The notes below the pieces were generated by a model, which saw only the letters and a list, made by a program, of their open reading frames with translations, was not told the origin of the DNA and made no database searches. A stretch of 64,000 nucleotides of DNA. It comes from Streptomyces sp. DvalAA-43. Lineage in GTDB: Bacteria; Actinomycetota; Actinomycetes; Streptomycetales; Streptomycetaceae. This document shows, piece by piece, positions 52,634 through 61,317 of this stretch (positions within the stretch are counted from its first letter, which is position 1; every line of letters starts with the position of its first letter). The translations under genes were made by a program, and so were the position numbers. Location of the stretch: the NCBI RefSeq assembly GCF_900091725.1, contig NZ_FMBW01000022.1, positions 18,657 to 82,656 on the forward strand, in the 5' to 3' direction.

Positions 52634-53284
52634 GTGATCGAGAAGCTGATGTCCCCGCCGGTCGCCGCTGTCGATTCCTTCGTCGATCCCCAGGACGCCT
52701 TCCTGATGGGTGAGGAGGTGGAACTGGTGTGGCAGGCCGCGGAGAAGCGCCGCCGCGAGTTCACCACGGCCCGGTGGTGCGCACGGCGGGCCCTGGCCCT
52801 GCTCGACGTCCCTCCGATGCCGATCCTGCGCGGGGAGCGCGGCGCGCCCCGGTGGCCCGAAGGGACGGTCGGAAGCCTGACGCACTGCGACGGCTACCGC
52901 GCGGCCGCCGTCGCCCGCGCGACCGAGGTGCTCAGCATCGGCATCGACGCGGAACCCCATCTTCCGCTGCCGGGAACGGTGTTGGACGCCATAGCGCTGC
53001 CGTCCGAGGCCGGCCGGATGGCCGGGCTCCGGGCGAAGGACCCGGCTCTGTGCTGGGACCGGCTGCTGTTCAGTACGAAGGAGTCGGTCTACAAGGCATG
53101 GTTCCCGCTGACCGGACGGTGGCTCGGTTTCGACCAGGCCGACATCACGCTCCACAGCGACGAGACCTTCCACGCGAAGCTGCTGGCCCCGGCTCCGGAG
53201 GTACCGGGCGGCGAGTTCACCGGCCGATGGGCGGTCACCGACGGGCTGATCGCCACGGCCATCGTGGTGCCCCGCGCCCGGTAG
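52634..53284 (+). CDS. 4'-phosphopantetheinyl transferase, Sfp/EntD type
   Basis: 216 aa, GTG start. It shows the family motifs in order: GSLTHCDGYRAAAVAR (~residue 78), GIDAEPHLPL (~99, Mg-binding Asp and Glu) and FSTKESVYKAWFPL (~140, catalytic Glu/Lys). It converts apo to holo carrier proteins and should serve the many ACP and PCP domains encoded here. EntD-like spacing (CDGY rather than SDG). The ribosome site is weak. Confidence 0.95.
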   Translation: MIEKLMSPPVAAVDSFVDPQDAFLMGEEVELVWQAAEKRRREFTTARWCARRALALLDVPPMPILRGERGAPRWPEGTVGSLTHCDGYRAAAVARATEVLSIGIDAEPHLPLPGTVLDAIALPSEAGRMAGLRAKDPALCWDRLLFSTKESVYKAWFPLTGRWLGFDQADITLHSDETFHAKLLAPAPEVPGGEFTGRWAVTDGLIATAIVVPRAR

Positions 53285-53314
53285 TCCGGAGCCGTTCCAG
53301 GATGACTTCCGCAT

Positions 53315-53362
53315 CCCTGGAATCCAGGTCGGAACCCCTGGAATACACCCTGGAATACAGGT
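53315..53362. repeat. three copies of CCCTGGAATACAGG-like 13-14-mer
   Basis: Copies at 53315-53328, 53335-53347 and 53349-53362, in the 86-base gap between the convergent PPTase and NTF2-like genes. The first reads CCTGGAATCCAGG, itself a palindrome. Role unknown; possibly part of a terminator. Confidence 0.75.
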
Positions 53363-53370
53363 CAGGCAGG

Positions 53371-53757
53371 TCAGACCATCGGCGCGAAAAAGAATGTCTC
53401 GCGGCGGGAGAAAGTCCCTGCGGGCGTCAGCTCGAAGAAATCGGCGAATCGTAACGAGGCATGCGTCCCGTCGCGCAGTTCACCCTCGAACACACCGTGC
53501 ACTGCGACGTCCTGGCCGTCGTGAATGAGCTTCAGAACGGAATGGCGCCCACTCTCTATGACGCGCTCCTCACGATAGAATCGCTCCAGCTCCTTATGTC
53601 CCGTCAGTTTCTCGTATCCGGGCCGGAGATATTCGGCAGTGGTGTCGAACAGCTGAACAAGGCCGTCTATGTCGCCTTCGTCCACGAGCCGGTAGTAAAG
53701 GCGTACCGTATCGGCCGGAGAATTGCCGACCTCGGATTTGTTCTCACGCTGAGACAT
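53371..53757 (-). CDS. NTF2-like (SnoaL-type) protein
   Basis: 128 aa with the cone-shaped NTF2 fold pattern: an N-terminal helix (ADTVRLYYRLVDEGDIDGLVQLFD), YLRPGYEKLTGHKELERFYRE, then strands SGRHSVLKLIHDGQDVAVHG and SLRFADFFEL. Members include SnoaL cyclases, epoxide hydrolases and isomerases but also binding proteins. A GAGGGGGG site precedes the ATG. The gene's GC content in the third position is a little lower than its neighbours'. No specific reaction can be given. Confidence 0.8.
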   Translation of the reverse strand: MSQRENKSEVGNSPADTVRLYYRLVDEGDIDGLVQLFDTTAEYLRPGYEKLTGHKELERFYREERVIESGRHSVLKLIHDGQDVAVHGVFEGELRDGTHASLRFADFFELTPAGTFSRRETFFFAPMV

Positions 53758-54352
53758 GACCCCCCTCTCAGTGTTCCCGCGCACGGCCCTGGATCGGGCG
53801 GCATCCGGGACTTGCACGACGCCGCTGGAACTGGAAGAGGGCGTGGTTCGTCAGCCCAGTACGGGACGGCGCGTGTGGCCCACTCTGCTCGGCCCGGACG
53901 ATCCAGGCAAGGGGAACCAGGGAATCGGTGGGCGTTGGGCACCGGGAGCGACGAGCGCCGCGGGCGTTGGGCACGGGAAGTATGGGCCCCGGAGTGTTGG
54001 GTACGGGGCGTGTCGGGCCCGGGAGCAGGGTGATGCCCACCACGCCATCTGATCTTCAATTTCCCGAGAGTGCGTGCAAGTTGGCCTGTATGATCACCAA
54101 CGGTCAAAGCTGGGCACACTCGGAAGGTGGTTGTGACGGTGCGGCGAGGGAGCTCGTACGTCCTCCACCTCGAATGCCGGGTGGTGGCGGACCTGTCCCC
54201 ACCCGTTTCCAAGACGCCCGTTCCCGAGACGCCCATCCCTCATCGCCGTGTGCCGCCATCCCGCCTCGGTCCCCGCGACAGACATCCGCTGAAGTGAAGC
54301 CGTGCCCGGGGCACCGCGACCCCGGCGTGGCGTGTAGGAGGTTGAGAAGTCC
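53758..54352. other. 595-base intergenic with degenerate repeats
   Basis: No credible gene. Contains a three-copy ~31-bp repeat (53931-54022) and, near 54212-54240, a doubled GACGCCC(G/A)T element. Divergent promoters of the NTF2-like gene and of the thioesterase-SDR-NRPS operon should lie here. Confidence 0.5.
53931..54022. repeat. three imperfect ~31-bp tandem repeats (GGCGTTGGGCAC...)
   Basis: Units start at 53931, 53963 and 53993, each opening GGCGTTGGGCAC or AGTGTTGGGTAC and containing a GGGCC(C)-rich second half. Three-turn spacing fits either repeated protein sites or simple duplication. Confidence 0.65.
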
Positions 54353-55114
54353 ATGTCGGCAGCTTCGTTCTCACTCATATGCCTGCCCTACGCGGGCAGT
54401 GGCGCCGGTTTCTACCGCCCGTGGAACGCGTTGCGTTCACACGGCATCCAGGTGGTGCCCCTCCAGCTCCCCGGCCGCGAGGAGCTCTTTCTCGACGAGC
54501 CCTACGAGGATGTCGCGGAGGCGGCCAAGGCACTGGCGCCGAAGGTGGTCGACCTCGTGGGCCGGCAGGCACCGTTCGGTCTGTTCGGCCACAGCCTCGG
54601 CGCGGTGCTCGCCTATGAACTGGCACGTGAAGTGGAACTGCTGGGCGGCACTCGCCTGAGCCATCTCTTCGTGAGCGGGTCTCCGGGGCCGTGGGACGGG
54701 CGGGCCGAACGGGCCACGGGAATGGACGACGACGAATTCGTCCGCCGCATCGGCGAATTCGCCGGATACCGGCACGAGGCGTTCGACGATCCGGATCTGC
54801 GCGAGCTCCTGCTCCCCCTCCTGCGGACGGACGTGGCGATGCACGAGAACTACAAGCCCGCTTCGGACGAGCCCCTGTCCGTCCCGGTGACCTCGCTCCG
54901 GGGCGCGGACGACGTGCTCGTCTCCCGCGAGCAGGCGCACGGCTGGAACGCGTCCACCACCGGCCGCTTCACCTACCGCGAGGTCCCGGGCAGCCACATG
55001 TATCTCGTGGATTCCCCGCAGAGCGTCCTGGACGCCGTCTCCGCGGAGCTGAGCGGTACGGAAGCGGAGCCGAGCGGTACGGAATCCGGCACCTCCGACA
55101 CACTCGCCGGCTGA
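54353..55114 (+). CDS. type II thioesterase (third of three)
   Basis: 253 aa. N-terminal FSLICLPYAGSGAGFYRPW, serine motif FGHSLGAVLAYEL (~residue 82), Asp in LRGADDVLV and His in VPGSHMYLVD. The C-terminal 20 residues are an acidic Gly/Ser/Thr tail with a repeated (P)SGTE(A/S) unit. A strong AGGAGG site precedes the ATG. It heads the SDR-NRPS operon and should edit its PCP. Confidence 0.93.
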   Translation: MSAASFSLICLPYAGSGAGFYRPWNALRSHGIQVVPLQLPGREELFLDEPYEDVAEAAKALAPKVVDLVGRQAPFGLFGHSLGAVLAYELAREVELLGGTRLSHLFVSGSPGPWDGRAERATGMDDDEFVRRIGEFAGYRHEAFDDPDLRELLLPLLRTDVAMHENYKPASDEPLSVPVTSLRGADDVLVSREQAHGWNASTTGRFTYREVPGSHMYLVDSPQSVLDAVSAELSGTEAEPSGTESGTSDTLAG

Positions 55115-55121
55115 GGCCGGC

Positions 55122-55946
55122 GTGTTGCTGCGAGGGAAGACCGCCGTCGTCACCGGTGCGGCCCGCGGTCTCGGCCGCACCTGCGCGGTGCGATTCGCCC
55201 AGGAGGGCGCCGATCTCTTTCTGCTCGACGTCGCGGAGGACCTGCACGGCGTGCCCTACCCGCTCGGCTCGGCCGCCCAGCTCGCCGAGACGGCGGCGCT
55301 CTGCGAGAAGCACGGGGTCGCCGTCGCCACCGCCGCGGCGGACCTGCGGGACCCGGCGGCGGTGGCGGACGCGGCCGGACAGGCCCTCGACCGGTTCGGG
55401 CCGGTCCAGATCCTGGTGAACAACGCCGGTATCGCCACGCCCTCCGGCAAGCAGACCCATGAGATCACCGAGGCGGAGTGGTCGCTCATGCTCGACATCG
55501 ATCTGTCGGGCGCATGGCGGATGACCAAGGCCGTCGTCCCGCAGATGATCGAGCAGCGGGCCGGCAGCGTCATCAATGTCTCCTCGACCGCCGGTCTGGT
55601 CGGCTACCGGCACTTCGCCGGATACGTCGCCGCCAAGCACGGGCTCATCGGCCTGACCAAGGCGTCCGCGCTGGACTACGCCCCCTTCGGGGTGAGGGTG
55701 AATGCCCTGTGCCCCGGTTCCGTACGCGACGACCCCCTCGTCGAGGGCCGGATGCTCTCGGAGATCGCCCGCTCCCTGGACGTGGCGGTCGGTGAGCACG
55801 AGGAGGTGTTCGTCCGGGACCAGCCGATGAACGCGCTCATCGAACCGCGGGACGTCGCGGGCGCGGCGGTCTGGCTCGCCGGGGACGACTCCCGGCAGGT
55901 CACGGGAACAGCCCTCACGGTCGACGGCGGGTTCAGCGCCCGCTGA
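55122..55946 (+). CDS. short-chain dehydrogenase, mycofactocin-type (carveol dehydrogenase-like)
   Basis: 274 aa. SDR motifs: TGAARGLGRTCAVRF (cofactor), NNAGIAT, Ser in VSSTAGLVG and YVAAKHG (Tyr-x3-Lys). After beta-strand 2 there is an insertion, LDVAEDLHGVPYPLGSAAQL, typical of the mycofactocin-coupled SDR subfamily, which bury their NAD and pass electrons to the redox peptide mycofactocin. GTG start eight bases after the thioesterase stop. Lying just before a threonine-type NRPS, it may oxidise the beta-hydroxyl of carrier-bound Thr or of the product. Confidence 0.88.
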   Translation: MLLRGKTAVVTGAARGLGRTCAVRFAQEGADLFLLDVAEDLHGVPYPLGSAAQLAETAALCEKHGVAVATAAADLRDPAAVADAAGQALDRFGPVQILVNNAGIATPSGKQTHEITEAEWSLMLDIDLSGAWRMTKAVVPQMIEQRAGSVINVSSTAGLVGYRHFAGYVAAKHGLIGLTKASALDYAPFGVRVNALCPGSVRDDPLVEGRMLSEIARSLDVAVGEHEEVFVRDQPMNALIEPRDVAGAAVWLAGDDSRQVTGTALTVDGGFSAR

Positions 55947-55994
55947 CATCGGCCTCGCGACCATCCCCCCTTCTCACCTGGCAGGAGGCCGTCC

Positions 55995-58900
55995 ATGGCC
56001 GTAACAGTCTCCGCTCCCCCGCCGTTCGCGGCTACGGCGGACCGATCCGCTCCGACCCGTCCGGAATCCCGAATTCCGCCCCGCGCGGCCGACCTGCGCC
56101 GCGCATGCCACAGTCTCGTGGTCCGCGCCGCGCGCCGGATCGACGTGGCGGAGGCACAGGGGCGGCTGGCCCGAGCGGTGACGGATCAACTAGGAACGGG
56201 CACCCCACGGCTGTGGACGCGCCGGGCGGCCGCCGCCTCCGACGACGCCCGGAGCGCGGCCGTGGTGCGTACCGAGGCCGAACGGCCCGTGCATCCCGCC
56301 GGGCCGCCGGTGCGGGTCGTGCTCGTCGAGTACACCGACGACGTCGCCGACCTGGTGCTCGTGGCGGTCCGGGACCGGATCTCCCGGGAGGCGCTGACAC
56401 GGCTGGCCGCGCAGGTGCTCGACGGTCCGGAGCGGGCGACCGGGGCCTTCGGCCCGCTGATCCCACCGGCACCATCGGCGCGGGACGCCGCGACCCGGCC
56501 CTCCCCGGAGTGGGGCCTCGGCACCCCCGCCAGGGCCGGGGAGTTCCAGCGCGTCGCGTTCCGGCTCCCCGCCCCGGAGGCCGGGACCGTCCCCGGCGAC
56601 GCACGCGCCGTCGCGGCGGTCTCCCTCGCGCTGGCCTGCTACGACGGACGGCCGCAGGTGCGTCTCGACGTCGTCCCCGCTCACTCACCGACCGGCGAGC
56701 CGTCCGCCCTCGCCCTCACCGTCGACGAGGACGGCTCCATCGCCGGGCATCTCGAACACTGCCGTTCGGAGACGTCCGGTTCGCCCGGCACCGCCGCCGC
56801 GACACACGCGCCCGCCGGGGTCCTCCTGGTGCTCGGCCGGTCCCTGCCCGGTGTCCGCCAGTTGCCGTTCCTGGCACCTCCGGCGCCGGTCACGCTGTAC
56901 GTCGAGCAGCAGCCGGACGGCTCGGCCACCGGCACCTGCTGGTTCGACGAGGGGGATGTCGACCCCGAGATCGGCGCCATGTTCGCGGGCCGTGTCGCCC
57001 ATGTCGCCGATCAGCTCGCACAGTTGCCCGGAGACTCGCCGCTCTCGGCGGTGAGCCTGCTGAACACGGCCGAGGCCGCCGAAGTCCTGCGCCTGGGCGG
57101 GCTCGGCTCCGCCGCCGCCGAACCCCTGCCCGGTACCCCCGCCACGATCCACGGACGGATCACCGCGACGGCCCGCAGCCGTCCCGACGCGATCGCCCTC
57201 ACCGACGAGTCGACGCAGCTGACCTACCGCCAGCTGGACGAACGTGCCGCGGCCATGGCCGAGGGGCTCGCCGCGCTCGGTGCGGACTCCGGCAGGGTGG
57301 GCGTGTGCCTGGACCGCGACGCCGGGCTCGTGGTGGCCCTGCTGGCGGTGCTCAAGGCGGGCTGCTCCTACGTCCCCATGGACAGCCGCTATCCCGAGGA
57401 ACGCCTGCGCTACACGGCGTCCGACGCGGGGGTGGGCGTGGTCATCGGGGACCCCGAGACGTTCCCCCGGCTCGACGGCGTACGCGTGATCGGCCCCAAG
57501 GAGCTGGAGGGACTCGGCACCGACCGGGCCGCGCAGGGCTCCGCCCGCAGAGGGGACAGCCAGGACCCGGAGCGGGCGGACGCGGGCGCGGCAAGCGCCT
57601 ATGTGATCTACACATCCGGCTCCACCGGCCGCCCCAAGGGGGTCGTGGTACCGCACCGCAATGTCACCTCGCTCGTGGACGCCACCGCTCCGGACCTCGG
57701 GCTCACTCCCGCCGACGTGTGGACGCTGTTCCACTCCAGCGCCTTCGACTTCTCGGTCTGGGAGATCTGGGGCGCTCTGCTGACCGGCGGACGGCTGGTC
57801 GTCGTCCCCTACTGGGTGGCTCGGGCACCCGACGAGTTCCATGAGCTCCTGGCCGCGGAACGGGTGACGGTGGTGAGTCAGACCCCCTCGGCGTTCCGCC
57901 AGCTCATCGAGGCGGACCGGCAGTCGGGGCCGGAGGCGGGCCTGGCGGTGCGCCTGGTCGTCTTCGGCGGCGAGCCGCTGGACGTGGTACGGCTCGCCCC
58001 CTGGTTCACCCGGTACTCGCCGAGCCGGTGCCGGCTCGTCAACATGTTCGGCATCACCGAGACCACGGTCCATGTCACCGCGCAGACCGTGACACCCGCC
58101 GAAGTGCTGGCTCGCTCCCGGTCGGTCGGCCGGGCGCTGCCGGGCTGGTCGGTGTCGGTACGCGACACCCACGGCCGGCTGCTGCCGCCCGGCGCGGCGG
58201 GAGAGATCCACGTCGGTGGTGCGGGGGTCGCCGACCGCTATCTGGGCCGCCCCGAGCTGACGGCCGAGCGCTTCGCCGACGATCCGCTGACCGGTGAACG
58301 CGTCTACCGCAGCGGGGACCGGGGGCGGCTGAGGCCGGACGGACGGCTCGACCACCTCGGCCGCCTCGACAACCAGGTGAAGGTACGCGGGCACCGCATC
58401 GAACTGGACGAGATCCGCTCCGTGCTGCTCGCCGCACCGGGCGTCGAGGTGGCGGCCGTCACTCTCCACCAGGAAACCCCGGGCGACTCCGCGAGCGCCC
58501 GGATCGACGCCTATGTGGTGCTCGGTGCGGAAGGCACGGAGAGGCGGGCGTTCGAGGCGGCCCGCCGGGTGCTGCCCGACTACATGATGCCGGCCACGGT
58601 CACCGCGGTCCCGGACATCCCGCTGACCCTCAACGGCAAGCTCGACACGTCCCGGCTGCCCAGGCCCCGGATCGGCTCGACGGAGCCATCGGCACCACGC
58701 ATCGAAGACGTACCCGGCACCGGGCAGAACACCGGACCGGACCCCGAGCAGGACACCGGGCCGGACATCGGTGACGAACTCGCCGGGACCGTTCTCGGGG
58801 TCTGGTCGGATCTCCTGGGCGTCCCGGTGCGGACGAGCGACAACTTCTTCGAGCTGGGCGGCAATTCGCTGCTCGTCGTGCGCTTGCTCTCCGAGCTGCG

Positions 58901-59021
58901 GTCCCGGGGCCTGCCCAAGGTGACGACCCGCCAGTTCTACAGCAACTCCTCCGCCGACCGGTTCATCGCCCTGGTCGCTGAACTGGTCAAGGAGGCCGCG
59001 GCAAAGGACGACGCCTCGTAA
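55995..59021 (+). CDS. NRPS, inactive C-like domain / A(Thr-type) / PCP
   Basis: 1008 aa. Residues ~30-365 look like a condensation-domain remnant: the place of HHxxxDG reads VRDRISRE (125-132), so it cannot catalyse peptide bond formation. The adenylation domain (~385-860; [14 protein letters not shown]) has specificity residues D-F-W-S-V-G-M-V-H (FDFSVWEIW, VVSQTPS, VVFGGEP, NMFGITETTVH), close to the threonine code. The PCP site is FFELGGNSLLVV (~952). No TE or reductase. It may load Thr for in-trans modification and transfer. A GGAGG site precedes the ATG. Confidence 0.92.
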   Translation: MAVTVSAPPPFAATADRSAPTRPESRIPPRAADLRRACHSLVVRAARRIDVAEAQGRLARAVTDQLGTGTPRLWTRRAAAASDDARSAAVVRTEAERPVHPAGPPVRVVLVEYTDDVADLVLVAVRDRISREALTRLAAQVLDGPERATGAFGPLIPPAPSARDAATRPSPEWGLGTPARAGEFQRVAFRLPAPEAGTVPGDARAVAAVSLALACYDGRPQVRLDVVPAHSPTGEPSALALTVDEDGSIAGHLEHCRSETSGSPGTAAATHAPAGVLLVLGRSLPGVRQLPFLAPPAPVTLYVEQQPDGSATGTCWFDEGDVDPEIGAMFAGRVAHVADQLAQLPGDSPLSAVSLLNTAEAAEVLRLGGLGSAAAEPLPGTPATIHGRITATARSRPDAIALTDESTQLTYRQLDERAAAMAEGLAALGADSGRVGVCLDRDAGLVVALLAVLKAGCSYVPMDSRYPEERLRYTASDAGVGVVIGDPETFPRLDGVRVIGPKELEGLGTDRAAQGSARRGDSQDPERADAGAASAYVIYTSGSTGRPKGVVVPHRNVTSLVDATAPDLGLTPADVWTLFHSSAFDFSVWEIWGALLTGGRLVVVPYWVARAPDEFHELLAAERVTVVSQTPSAFRQLIEADRQSGPEAGLAVRLVVFGGEPLDVVRLAPWFTRYSPSRCRLVNMFGITETTVHVTAQTVTPAEVLARSRSVGRALPGWSVSVRDTHGRLLPPGAAGEIHVGGAGVADRYLGRPELTAERFADDPLTGERVYRSGDRGRLRPDGRLDHLGRLDNQVKVRGHRIELDEIRSVLLAAPGVEVAAVTLHQETPGDSASARIDAYVVLGAEGTERRAFEAARRVLPDYMMPATVTAVPDIPLTLNGKLDTSRLPRPRIGSTEPSAPRIEDVPGTGQNTGPDPEQDTGPDIGDELAGTVLGVWSDLLGVPVRTSDNFFELGGNSLLVVRLLSELRSRGLPKVTTRQFYSNSSADRFIALVAELVKEAAAKDDAS

Positions 59022-59086
59022 CGTCCCGCAAGGGGAGCCGCTTCCCGTTCGCCCCGGCGGGGCCGACGCCGCTCCCGCACCGGCGT

Positions 59087-59710
59087 TCAGACGAGCGCCG
59101 GTGCGGCAGCGGGCAGGTAGGGGGTGATGTTGCGCCAGGCGCGCTCCGTGTATTCCCTCTTCTCGCCGACCGGGGCGACATAGTGCAGTGCGCCGTCGGC
59201 GGCCTCCTTGCCCTGGAGGCGGGCGATGATCCAGGCGGCGAGGTAGTGCGAGGCCAGGCAGCCGCCGGCGGTGGCGATGTTGTCCTTGGCGTAGAAGGGC
59301 TGGTCGAGTACCTCGACGCCGGCGGCGATGACCCAGGGCTTGGTGATCAGGTCGGTGCAGGCGGGGACGGAGCCGAGCAGGCCGAGCCTGGCCAGCACGA
59401 GCGCGCCGGAGCACTGCGCCGCGATGAGCTGGCGCGAGGGGTCCAGGTTGCGCAGGACGTTCATGATCGCCGGGTCTTCGACGACCTCGCGGGTGGCGAT
59501 GCCGCTGCCGACGATCACGGCGTCGGCGGCGCACGCCTCCTCAAGAGTGGACATCTGCTCGATGACCACCCCGTTCATCGACGTCACCTTGGGGCCGGGG
59601 GTGGCGACGGTGACGCGCCAGTCGTCGGTCTTGACGCGGTTGAGCACACCGAGCGCGATCAGGGAGTCGAGCTCGTTGTAGCCCTCGAAGGTGAGGATGG
59701 CGATGTGCAC
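59087..59710 (-). CDS. DJ-1/PfpI-family protein
   Basis: 207 aa with the class I glutamine-amidotransferase-like fold. The nucleophile elbow is AAQCSGALVLARLGLL (Cys ~100), preceded by DAVIVGSGIATREVV. The family covers isonitrile hydratases, glyoxalases, chaperones and regulators; nothing in the sequence picks one. GTG start with a GGAAGGA site. It is divergent from the MocR regulator, a common pairing, and is probably its target. The two genes look like an insertion between NRPS units rather than a biosynthetic step. Confidence 0.88.
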   Translation of the reverse strand: MHIAILTFEGYNELDSLIALGVLNRVKTDDWRVTVATPGPKVTSMNGVVIEQMSTLEEACAADAVIVGSGIATREVVEDPAIMNVLRNLDPSRQLIAAQCSGALVLARLGLLGSVPACTDLITKPWVIAAGVEVLDQPFYAKDNIATAGGCLASHYLAAWIIARLQGKEAADGALHYVAPVGEKREYTERAWRNITPYLPAAAPALV

Positions 59711-59776
59711 GGCGGCTGTCCTTCCGGGTGGGTGGGTGGGTCCTGACGGTAAGGAGCCGCGAACAGGACAGTCAAA

Positions 59777-59797
59777 GAATTGTCATGCATACAATTC
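59777..59797. promoter_or_regulatory. inverted repeat GAATTGT-N7-ACAATTC (MocR operator)
   Basis: Perfect 7-bp arms in an AT-rich patch directly before the MocR start at 59803 and 67 bases from the divergent DJ-1 start. The position fits autoregulation and control of the DJ-1 gene. Confidence 0.7.
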
Positions 59798-59802
59798 GGT
59801 GC

Positions 59803-61140
59803 ATGGCAGCCTCGCGGTACAAATCACTGGTGGACGCGCTCGCATCCGACATCCGGACCGGGCGGCTCGCCGCGGGCGTACGGCTGCCGACACACCGCGG
59901 GCTCGCCGCCCGTGAGGGCATCGCCGTGGTGACCGCGACCCGGGTGTACGCCGAGCTGGAAACGATGGGTCTGGTGAGCCGGGAACAGGGTCGCGGCACG
60001 TTCGTGCGTGACATCGCGGTTCCCGCCGGCCACGGCATCGACCAACAGGACGTCGCCACCGACGCGGTCGACCTCAACTTCAACTATCCGTCGCTGCCCG
60101 GACAGGCCGATCTCCTCCGGCAGGCCCTGCGCGAGGTGGCCACCTCCGGCGATCTCGACTCGTTGCTGCGCTACCAGCCCCATCGAGGGCGCCCCCAGGA
60201 CAGAGCCTCGATCGCACGGCACCTGAGGCGTCGGGGAATCACCACCGACGCGGACCGGATCCTCATCGCCAACGGTGCGCAGCACGGCCTGGCCATCACC
60301 GTCATGGCCGCGCTCGACGCCGGTGACGTCGTCGCGGTCGACGCACTCACCTACCCGGGTTTCAAGGTGCTCGCGCACGCCTTCCATCTCGACCTGGAGC
60401 CCATCCCCACCACCACCGACGGACCGGATCTCGATGCCCTCGAAAGGCTGTGCGCGACCCGCCCCGTGCGCGCGATCTACACCATGCCCACCTTGCACAA
60501 CCCTCTGGGCTGGGTCATCCCGGCAACCGATCGGACCCGCCTGATCAAGATCGCCCGGCAGCACGGCCCGTTCATCATCGAAGACGCCTCCTACGCCTAC
60601 CTGGTCGAGAACCCACCACCACCTCTGGCCGCGACCGCGCCGGACATCACCGTCTACGTCTCGGGACTGTCCAAGAGTGTCGCCACCGGTCTGCGGGTCG
60701 GCTTCGTCGTCGCCCCGCCGTCTGTGGTGCCGTCGCTCGAACGCGCGATTCGGGCGACGACCTGGAACACCCCGGCCCTCACCACCGCGATCGCCTGCCG
60801 CTGGCTCGACGACGGCACGGTGGACCACTTGGAGGCGCAGAAACGAGACGACGCCAAGGCACGCCAAGTACTCGCCGGGCAAGAGCTGGCAGGGCTCCCC
60901 CTCATCGGCCACCCCGCGTCCTACTTCACCTGGCTGCCGCTGCCCGACGACGCACGCGCCGATCGTCTGACCGCCACCCTCGCCCGTCAGCGCATCTCGG
61001 TGGCCACGGCCGAACCGTTCACCACCTCGGTCCACACACCGCAGGCGATCCGCCTCGCCCTGGGCTCAACCGATCTGGACAGCCTCCGGTCGACGCTGCG
61101 CACGGTGCGACGAGTCGCTGTCGAGGACGCCTACGCTTGA
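59803..61140 (+). CDS. MocR/GabR-type regulator (GntR HTH + aminotransferase domain)
   Basis: About 445 aa. An N-terminal winged helix of the GntR type (RYKSLVDALASDIRTGRLAAGVRLPTHR split around residue 20; LVSREQGRGTFV) is joined to a fold-type I aminotransferase domain, with PTLHNPLGWV, IIEDASYAYL and the PLP lysine in YVSGLSKSVATGLR. Such proteins use PLP as an effector. The ATG at 59803 is chosen because the upstream ATGs at 59728 and 59785 would place the operator inside the gene; the mRNA may be leaderless. It probably controls itself and the DJ-1 gene, not the whole cluster. Confidence 0.9.
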   Translation: MAASRYKSLVDALASDIRTGRLAAGVRLPTHRGLAAREGIAVVTATRVYAELETMGLVSREQGRGTFVRDIAVPAGHGIDQQDVATDAVDLNFNYPSLPGQADLLRQALREVATSGDLDSLLRYQPHRGRPQDRASIARHLRRRGITTDADRILIANGAQHGLAITVMAALDAGDVVAVDALTYPGFKVLAHAFHLDLEPIPTTTDGPDLDALERLCATRPVRAIYTMPTLHNPLGWVIPATDRTRLIKIARQHGPFIIEDASYAYLVENPPPPLAATAPDITVYVSGLSKSVATGLRVGFVVAPPSVVPSLERAIRATTWNTPALTTAIACRWLDDGTVDHLEAQKRDDAKARQVLAGQELAGLPLIGHPASYFTWLPLPDDARADRLTATLARQRISVATAEPFTTSVHTPQAIRLALGSTDLDSLRSTLRTVRRVAVEDAYA

Positions 61141-61317
61141 ACGCCCCTCGATCAGCCGGGCACGCCGCCCAGGAACTCGACGCACGACCACGCAGAACGC
61201 TCGACCGGGATACCCCGGCCGAGCGCCCGCCTGATCTGCACACCACCTGGCCAGACCAAGCAGTGTCGCAACACCTCCTTGAAACCGCCGTCGACCGGGC
61301 CCCTTACCCGTGTACGC
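61141..61317. other. 177-base convergent spacer
   Basis: Between the MocR stop and the NRPS stop. I see no clear hairpin or motif in it. Confidence 0.4.

Noticed and set aside
59803..61140. MocR protein as the regulator of the biosynthetic genes
   Set aside because: Its likely operator lies between itself and the DJ-1 gene, and no copy of that repeat was seen elsewhere.
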